Shown here in pieces: positions 6,708 through 12,703 of a stretch of 15,275 nucleotides of DNA. This DNA comes from Candidatus Thermokryptus sp. (GTDB lineage Bacteria; Bacteroidota; Ignavibacteria; Kryptoniales; Kryptoniaceae). Positions within the stretch are counted from its first letter, which is position 1, and every line of letters starts with the position of its first letter. Under the pieces are notes generated by a model, which had not been told where the DNA came from, made no database searches, and saw nothing but the letters and a program-made list of their open reading frames with translations. Location of the stretch: positions 1 through 15,275 of the forward strand of contig JAPYWO010000002.1 in assembly GCA_028276305.1 (NCBI GenBank). Direction: 5' to 3'. A program made the position numbers and the translations under genes.

Positions 6708-9686
6708 TCACTTAATGAGAGCGAACTTCCCAACGACCTCCCCAATCTTCCTTCCTGTCTCGTCAAATCCTTCAATGTGATAGATATAAACTCCAAAAGC
6801 TACCTCTTGCTCGTTGTATGATTGCAAGTTCCAGCGAGCTATTGAACCACCTTCGTGATTTATAACCCTTACAAGATCACCAGCGACATTGTAAATTCTT
6901 ATTATCGCTTTCGGCGGTAAATGATGGAATTGAACTTCCTTTTGAACTCCATATTTACCCGTCTCATAAGGCGAGCTCACAACATACGGATTTGGGACAA
7001 CCCTTATATTTTCAAGGTCAGAAGCGGTCATCGTCGTCGTTGTTTGCTTCACAGTGTTAAATTCATAAACATCGTTCTTTGTCAAAATTTTGTTCGTCAC
7101 TATCTTAATTTTATCCCCAGGCGGGACAGAAACCGCTTCTGAATAAATCCTGACTCTGTAGGGTATATCTGCCAGCGATGAAGCATTGAATGCTCCAGGA
7201 TTACTTTCAGGATATGGTTTGTTAATTATGAAAATTCTATCATAATCATCCCAGTTAAATCCGGATGCACCACGATCACGAATAGCAGCGTTAACCTTCG
7301 TGTTCGTCGTTACATTCCAAATCTCAAATGGCGCTGTCATTGTCGTACCAAGCGGGTTCAAAGAAGACCCAACTTTGGGATATGTCACAGGATTACTGAC
7401 AATTCTTATCTCATAGTCAGATGAAAGTGCCTCTCTTGAAAGAGAATCAATTGTCGCACCTGCGTTCCCACCTTCAAATGTTAAATCAACAGTCAATGCA
7501 TCGTAAACATGAACGCTATCGCCATCCACAACTTTGTCCCAATTAACATCAGGCGGAAGGTCTTGAACTGGCAAGTACAATCCATCAAACATCAAAGCAT
7601 TGTCAAGCGCTGGATCGTAGAAATACGGGTAATTTTTGATTGTGTCCCTACTTATTGTGACGACATAATTCCCATCTTGATCTTTCAAATCCATAAGCAA
7701 ACTAAATGGAGTAGTCCCTTGCTTGAAGGTCAACCTATACTTTTTACCAGTTGTAGCTCTTGGGTCTAAAACCGTGATTGGGATTTTCACTTCGCTATTT
7801 CCACTGATATGGGTAGCTTCTTTATCCGCACTCCCGACTGTCACACCCGAGGCTGGTTTACCTGGTATAACAGCAACGGTGTTAGTTCCTTCCTTTGGAT
7901 AGCTTCTAATAGAATTTTCAAGTGGTGGTATAGGACCATCATCGTGGTCATAAGCAACGACCGCATACCAGTATTCATACCCATTGTTAACATTCCTGTC
8001 AATGAAGTAATGCCTAATCCCTGCATCGCTTCCAAGGTTAAAGTGCCTTCTTGTTTCAGATTCGCCTTGAATTCCATTTTTCAAATCATAAATTGCAAGT
8101 GGAATCCATCCTTGAAATTGACCGAAAGCATCAATTATCGCCTCTCCCCAGGTTTGTCCTCTATCTGTGCTCTTATAAATTTTGTATCCTTCAAATGCGT
8201 TGTTCCCTGTTAATCTGTCATTTATATGATCAATCGTTCCATCGGGCTTGTAATAAATACCTTTTTCAGAGCGATCGTCCCAGTAAAGTATAACCATTTT
8301 ATCTCCTGCGACTGCTCTGACTGATGGTTCAGGTGGAGCTTCAGCAGCGCGGTAGCTGTTGTTATAAAGCAATTGACAAAGCATCGCTTTCTTAAATAAA
8401 TCGCGTTTATTTCTCGCATGGATTGAAGCGAATGTGAAAGCAAGTTGTCCACCCGGGGGAAGTTTAAAAGGTCCAGAACCAACTACATAAGTTATGTCAG
8501 GTCCATATGAATTTGGCGTCTGCGTCCAATCGTTTGGATGCGGATTTACATTGTGAGGTGGCATAATTCCAGCTGCTAATTGATCATATTCAGCTGTTTC
8601 TGTTTGCGGTGCTTCACTGTAAGGGAAGACCTGGAATGTGGTTATCCCCATCGGCTTACCTGTTTCAGGGTTGATCGGCGTTTCAAGAAACTTCAACCCT
8701 ACCCAACCAACATTTGAAGCTATCAATCCCTCAACTTTATCATCCCCATCCCAAAGATATGTAAAGTTCCAAAGCAATGAATCTTCACTCGGTGAATAAC
8801 CCTCAACATCCGTTCCAACTGGAATAAACGCTGCAAAGTCATCCGTCCATTCATAAGCGCCTTGCTCTGGGCAATCTGGGTCATCGTGAATTCCAACATA
8901 TACATCATACAATGTATCAGTTCCGATGTTTGTAACTATGAATCTGAAAATTATGAAGTCCTGATTGAGAAAGTCATCCCATTGTAATCCCCAAATATCA
9001 AGGCGTATATCCATTGGTTTTGGTTTGTTCCCGGCGTCCGGGTCATTATCTGTAACGACGAAATAAGCTTCTCTCTTGGCAACGACTTCTCCATCCAAGA
9101 CGCCAGGGAAACCAGTTGAACCAACTTTGGGTTGATTGTATGAAATTTTTCTTGCGTGTGCTGGCAAATCGCTTAACGATGGCCATTTCTTTGGCCAGGA
9201 CTGTGGCTTATCGCTAAACGCAATTCCTATGTTATTTTTCTCATCAACATAGCCAGCATCAAAACCCGGCAAAGGTTGATATTCTTCCTCGCTGAACCTT
9301 GCTGCTCCTCTTGTACCGCTTGCGAAAAATTTAGTATAGCTTCCATCTGGATTTTTCTTCTTTGCTCCAACCAAAGGAGCCATCGTCCATCTGTATGTAA
9401 TGCCACTTCTTGCCGGGAACTCCCAGCAAAGCCCCCATCTGTCGTAACCAAGCGTTGCAGCATTTGAAATTCTCGCCCAAACATTCCCAACATCAAGAAC
9501 CGACCTTTTTCTATCCCCCGGACCAAGTTCTTTTGAAAGAGGTTTCAAACCTCGTTGTGGGGCGATAACCGTGTTATAATACTTTTCCTTTGTCATCCAA
9601 TTCGGGTCCTCTTTTACCTGTGCGATTACCCCGCTAAAAATACCGATTAAAGTTAAAGTGAGAATAAAAGCGATAACCTTCTTCAT
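6708..9686 (-). CDS. Large exported protein with fibronectin-like region and T9SS/FlgD-type C-terminal sorting domain
   Basis: A 992-residue protein with a signal peptide (MKKVIAFILTLTLIGIFSGVIA, cleavage near residue 22). The first 450 residues are rich in Trp, Asp, Gly and aromatic residues and match no family I recognise. Residues about 451-585 look like a fibronectin type III or related Ig-like fold (PPEPSVRAVAGDKMVILYWD, FEGYKIYKSTDRGQTWGEA, YEYWYAVVAYDHDD). Residues about 893-992 form a C-terminal domain of the T9SS type A/FlgD-Ig class: IRVVPNPYV, IIRIYNVAGDLVRVI, FGVYIYHIEG, and ending GKFALIK. In Bacteroidota such domains direct export across the outer membrane by T9SS and attachment to the surface or release. 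GGAG at 9694-9697 lies 7 bases before the ATG. The gene sits between the TonB-dependent receptor and a PorV/PorQ-family barrel, suggesting a surface partner of one or both. No catalytic motif is evident, so function is unknown. Confidence 0.8.
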   Translation of the reverse strand: MKKVIAFILTLTLIGIFSGVIAQVKEDPNWMTKEKYYNTVIAPQRGLKPLSKELGPGDRKRSVLDVGNVWARISNAATLGYDRWGLCWEFPARSGITYRWTMAPLVGAKKKNPDGSYTKFFASGTRGAARFSEEEYQPLPGFDAGYVDEKNNIGIAFSDKPQSWPKKWPSLSDLPAHARKISYNQPKVGSTGFPGVLDGEVVAKREAYFVVTDNDPDAGNKPKPMDIRLDIWGLQWDDFLNQDFIIFRFIVTNIGTDTLYDVYVGIHDDPDCPEQGAYEWTDDFAAFIPVGTDVEGYSPSEDSLLWNFTYLWDGDDKVEGLIASNVGWVGLKFLETPINPETGKPMGITTFQVFPYSEAPQTETAEYDQLAAGIMPPHNVNPHPNDWTQTPNSYGPDITYVVGSGPFKLPPGGQLAFTFASIHARNKRDLFKKAMLCQLLYNNSYRAAEAPPEPSVRAVAGDKMVILYWDDRSEKGIYYKPDGTIDHINDRLTGNNAFEGYKIYKSTDRGQTWGEAIIDAFGQFQGWIPLAIYDLKNGIQGESETRRHFNLGSDAGIRHYFIDRNVNNGYEYWYAVVAYDHDDGPIPPLENSIRSYPKEGTNTVAVIPGKPASGVTVGSADKEATHISGNSEVKIPITVLDPRATTGKKYRLTFKQGTTPFSLLMDLKDQDGNYVVTISRDTIKNYPYFYDPALDNALMFDGLYLPVQDLPPDVNWDKVVDGDSVHVYDALTVDLTFEGGNAGATIDSLSREALSSDYEIRIVSNPVTYPKVGSSLNPLGTTMTAPFEIWNVTTNTKVNAAIRDRGASGFNWDDYDRIFIINKPYPESNPGAFNASSLADIPYRVRIYSEAVSVPPGDKIKIVTNKILTKNDVYEFNTVKQTTTTMTASDLENIRVVPNPYVVSSPYETGKYGVQKEVQFHHLPPKAIIRIYNVAGDLVRVINHEGGSIARWNLQSYNEQEVAFGVYIYHIEGFDETGRKIGEVVGKFALIK

Positions 9687-9693
9687 TTTTCAT

Positions 9694-9697
9694 CTCC
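9694..9697 (-). promoter_or_regulatory. Shine-Dalgarno of the sorting-domain protein gene
   Basis: GGAG lies 7 bases before the ATG at 9686 on the minus strand and confirms that start, which leads directly into a signal peptide. Confidence 0.6.
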
Positions 9698-9728
9698 GAA
9701 TTTTATTTTGTAAATAAAAATTCATAAC

Positions 9729-9751
9729 GCCCGCCACTTAATATGGCGGGC
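9729..9751 (-). terminator. Hairpin after the TonB-dependent receptor gene
   Basis: GCCCGCCA and TGGCGGGC form an 8-bp stem around a 7-base AT loop, about 20 bases past the receptor's stop codon. The U-tract is weak (GTTATGAATTTTTATTT on the minus strand). It could act as a leaky terminator that lets some transcripts continue into the sorting-domain gene. Confidence 0.6.
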
Positions 9752-9772
9752 TAAGGAAGAGAAACTTGAAAA

Positions 9773-12619
9773 TTAAAAGTTGAGCTCTATCCCAACTTCA
9801 ACATGTCTTGGAGCGCTGTACCAGTGCGGTCTGTGACGATTTTCTGGTGAAATCGCAGGATTTGTGCTGTAATCCGGTCTGCCGGAATCATCAAAGACAT
9901 TCAAAACATTCTTCTTGTTCAACAAATTCGTTATATCAGCCCAAAGTGTTGCATTTATAAAACCAAGCTTAAATGTCTTATACGCTCTGACATCTATATT
10001 CCCAGTCCAAGGCATCCTTCCGCTGTTAATCTCACCCGTTAAATAAGTCCCACGAGCATCGGTTGGAGTATATGGCAGACCGCTTCCAAAGTTACCAATG
10101 AAGTTCAACCCCCAAGTATCATAAACGAGATTGAAGATAAATGAAAGCGTGTGCGGTTGGTCCCAGGCAAGTGTCGTCGTCCTCTTCGGCGGTATATAAC
10201 CAGTCACTGAAGCAGTATACGCCTCCCAGAAGTGAGTCGCCCAATTATCGGCATTGCCCTCAGCTCTTGAATATGTGTAATTGATTTGGAAGGCATAATG
10301 GTTGCTCAACCTCTTTCTCAACGCAAACTCAATTCCCCTTGAATTCGCATAATCAAGATTAACTATCTGCGTATAAGTATACGGGTCACGGAAAAATCTC
10401 TTCGTTGATATGTAATCATAGGTGTCTTTATAAAAAGCAGTTATACTCATCACGATGTCTTCGCTTAAAACTACATCGGCGCCAACTTCATAAGCATGAG
10501 TTGTCTCCGGTTTCAAATTCGGATTCCCGATTCTCGGTTCATATCCTTGCGCAAGGTTTGGATAAGGATAATTCGGATTGTTCTGGTTGAATCTTCTGTA
10601 AAGGAAGAACATATCGGGATATTGATAGAACTGACCGTATGCGAAGTGAATTTTCGCTCTGTCTGATATTGGATGTGAGAAACCAAGGCGTGGGCTTATG
10701 TGCCACTTTGGCTTAACATTTCCAACCTTTGATATATCAGCATTAGGATCGGTCGCCTTCAAATCAATAACTTTATAAACATCGGGCGCTTTCGGATTAA
10801 GATAATCAAAACGAACACCAACATTTATGATAAGGTCGGCTATCTCAATTTTATCTTGAATGTAAGCAGCTGCTTGAACGGGTCTAAACCTATAATAAGC
10901 GGTCTCATAATGCCTTGTTGCCTCTGGTTGCAAAGTGTCAAGATGGTCCCAATAGTTATTCACTCCGTTTATCCACCAATCGTTCAAATCATATTGCTTA
11001 TATTCAAATCCAAGCTTAACAAAGTTGTATCTATCAACCTGACTTGCAAAACTTGCTGAAAGTGTATTTGTCAAAACAAAATACTGCTGAACATAGTCAT
11101 CCATTGAAATTGCCATTAAATCAACTTGCGTGTATCCAGCTTGTTTGAAGCGTTCAATAAGTTGCGGTGTTAGATATGTCCCTTTCCTTATCGTGTCGCC
11201 ATTTATGACATAATCCCTGTAAAGCGGGAAACCAACTTTAAGCGCATCTTTAAGCCAAAGCGTGACCCTGTAAGGACCTCCAAATTCATAGTTTGAAGTT
11301 GAGTCAAATAGATTGTTACCACTAACCGCACTGAATATCCTTGAAAAGTCGCCCTTCAACTCTTCTTCATAAACATAATACTTATACCTCGTGTTAAATT
11401 GGGAGAATTTGACCTCATAAAATGTGTTCCCGCTTAACGCATGCGTTAGATGAGCCGTGTAAAGCGTGCTCGTTCTGTAATTCGTTGCCTGAAATTCCGG
11501 AAGATTCGGATCGCGCATCTTCATCAAATACTGATACTTGAAATAATGGTCATAACCTTTGTTCTTCCTGTCGGTTATAGCATAACCGAGGCGAAGTTTC
11601 AAGTTCTCAAAAAACTTAAATGTGAGCTTCGCATTCCCTCTCAATCTGCTGTCAAAGAAACCAAGGTTTTCAAATGTGTTTTGGACAACTCTACCACCGG
11701 GAGTTTTATAAGTTGGACCTGTAAATCTGTTAAGGTAAGTCCTCGTAAAGCTCCTATCCCCGCTCACAAAAAATGTCGCAAAGTCACTTCCTGGAATCAC
11801 TGGACCACTCAAAGAAAGCTCACCTCTGAAAGTCCCCCAGTCATTATCCTTCCAACCAAGTTTTCCAAACTGATCTGTTCCAACCCTTATACCACCTGTA
11901 AATTTTGAACCGCCTTCTTGGGTGACTATGTTAACGACCGCAGATTGTGCTTGCCCATATTCAGCGTTAAATGTACCCGAAAGAATTGAAACCGAGGCAA
12001 TTCCAAGGCGAGATACATCAAGAGCTGAACCCCCATAGAGCAAGTCATCAACTCTTATACCATCAACGACATAACTCACCTCGCTTGTCCTACCGCCCCT
12101 GACATGGATACCATTATCTCCGCCTCCAAGTCCACCGTTATTTGCCACCACCACGCCTGGTGCAAGTGTCATCACCTCTTGATATGAGTTCACAGGTATT
12201 GATTGTATCTCCTGCGCTGTCACCGCTGTAACGGTTGAAGTAGCATCCTTTTGTATGAGTTTCCTTTCAGCCGTTACGACAACCTCTTCAACTTGGATTG
12301 CCTCGCTTGAAAGCTCAAAGTTAACCTCGGTTGTAAAATCAGGCAAAACCCTCACTCCTTTAACTGTCATCGCACGATAACCGACAAATGATGCCCTCAC
12401 ATCGTAAACCCCAACAGGGACATTGACAATTACATATTCACCTTTTAAATCCGTCGCTGCTCCAAAGGCAGTCCCAACAACCACGACATTTACACCTGGA
12501 AGCGGTTCTTTCGTTTCCTTATCAATGACTTTTCCCCTTATCTTCCCCGTTTCTCCAGCGAAAGCCAAACCAAAAACTAACAGAGCCAAAAGCGATGAAA
12601 GAATTAACCTTTTCATCAT
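9773..12619 (-). CDS. TonB-dependent outer-membrane receptor with carboxypeptidase-regulatory-like N-terminal domain
   Basis: From the start chosen here the protein has 948 residues. MMKRLILSSLLALLVFGLAFA is a signal peptide. Residues about 26-108 (IRGKVIDKETKEPLPGVNV, GAATDLKGEYVI, FVGYRA) form the carboxypeptidase-regulatory-like domain common in Bacteroidota receptors. EEVVVTAER at 111-119 is a TonB-box-like junction. The plug spans about 123-237 (IHVRGGRTSEVSYVVDGI, FNAEYGQAQSAVVNIVTQEGG). The rest is a 22-strand-type barrel ending with the terminal phenylalanine in VEVGIELNF. Such receptors import ligands across the outer membrane using TonB-ExbBD energy; the substrate here cannot be read from sequence. 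The frame is open upstream to an ATG at 12670, but that lies next to the -10 box. The ATG at 12619 has GGAGG at 12626-12630, 6 bases away, and begins the signal peptide. The next ATG, at 12616, would work as well. Confidence 0.92.
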   Translation of the reverse strand: MMKRLILSSLLALLVFGLAFAGETGKIRGKVIDKETKEPLPGVNVVVVGTAFGAATDLKGEYVIVNVPVGVYDVRASFVGYRAMTVKGVRVLPDFTTEVNFELSSEAIQVEEVVVTAERKLIQKDATSTVTAVTAQEIQSIPVNSYQEVMTLAPGVVVANNGGLGGGDNGIHVRGGRTSEVSYVVDGIRVDDLLYGGSALDVSRLGIASVSILSGTFNAEYGQAQSAVVNIVTQEGGSKFTGGIRVGTDQFGKLGWKDNDWGTFRGELSLSGPVIPGSDFATFFVSGDRSFTRTYLNRFTGPTYKTPGGRVVQNTFENLGFFDSRLRGNAKLTFKFFENLKLRLGYAITDRKNKGYDHYFKYQYLMKMRDPNLPEFQATNYRTSTLYTAHLTHALSGNTFYEVKFSQFNTRYKYYVYEEELKGDFSRIFSAVSGNNLFDSTSNYEFGGPYRVTLWLKDALKVGFPLYRDYVINGDTIRKGTYLTPQLIERFKQAGYTQVDLMAISMDDYVQQYFVLTNTLSASFASQVDRYNFVKLGFEYKQYDLNDWWINGVNNYWDHLDTLQPEATRHYETAYYRFRPVQAAAYIQDKIEIADLIINVGVRFDYLNPKAPDVYKVIDLKATDPNADISKVGNVKPKWHISPRLGFSHPISDRAKIHFAYGQFYQYPDMFFLYRRFNQNNPNYPYPNLAQGYEPRIGNPNLKPETTHAYEVGADVVLSEDIVMSITAFYKDTYDYISTKRFFRDPYTYTQIVNLDYANSRGIEFALRKRLSNHYAFQINYTYSRAEGNADNWATHFWEAYTASVTGYIPPKRTTTLAWDQPHTLSFIFNLVYDTWGLNFIGNFGSGLPYTPTDARGTYLTGEINSGRMPWTGNIDVRAYKTFKLGFINATLWADITNLLNKKNVLNVFDDSGRPDYSTNPAISPENRHRPHWYSAPRHVEVGIELNF

Positions 12620-12625
12620 AATTTG

Positions 12626-12630
12626 CCTCC
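12626..12630 (-). promoter_or_regulatory. Shine-Dalgarno of the TonB-dependent receptor
   Basis: GGAGG on the minus strand lies 6 bases before the ATG at 12619. It decides the start: the longer frame beginning at 12670 would start at the promoter, add 17 non-signal residues and hide the signal peptide. Confidence 0.75.
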
Positions 12631-12670
12631 ACTTTAAATTTTGAAAAGAGCAAAACTTTTTTCCACGCAA

Positions 12671-12699
12671 AATATAAAAAATTTTTTCGCTCTTGTCAA
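12671..12699 (-). promoter_or_regulatory. Sigma-70-type promoter of the TonB-dependent receptor
   Basis: On the minus strand TTGACA (12694-12699) is followed by an exact 17-base spacer and TATATT (12671-12676). This is a perfect -35 box and a five-of-six -10 box. Transcription would start near 12664, giving a 5' leader of about 45 bases that includes the GGAGG. The promoter begins only 4 bases beyond the sprA stop codon, and no hairpin terminator lies between, so the receptor may also receive read-through from sprA. Confidence 0.7.
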
Positions 12700-12703
12700 G
12701 ACC

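Noticed and set aside
7809..8293. Overlapping plus- and minus-strand frames of 78-134 codons inside the sorting-domain gene
   Set aside because: The 992-codon frame is continuous with signal peptide and C-terminal domain, so these are chance frames; no frameshift is needed to explain them.
12620..12670. Longer TonB receptor start at 12670
   Set aside because: It would begin immediately next to the -10 box, before the likely transcription start, adds 17 residues before the signal peptide, and has no ribosome binding site; the ATG at 12619 follows GGAGG.
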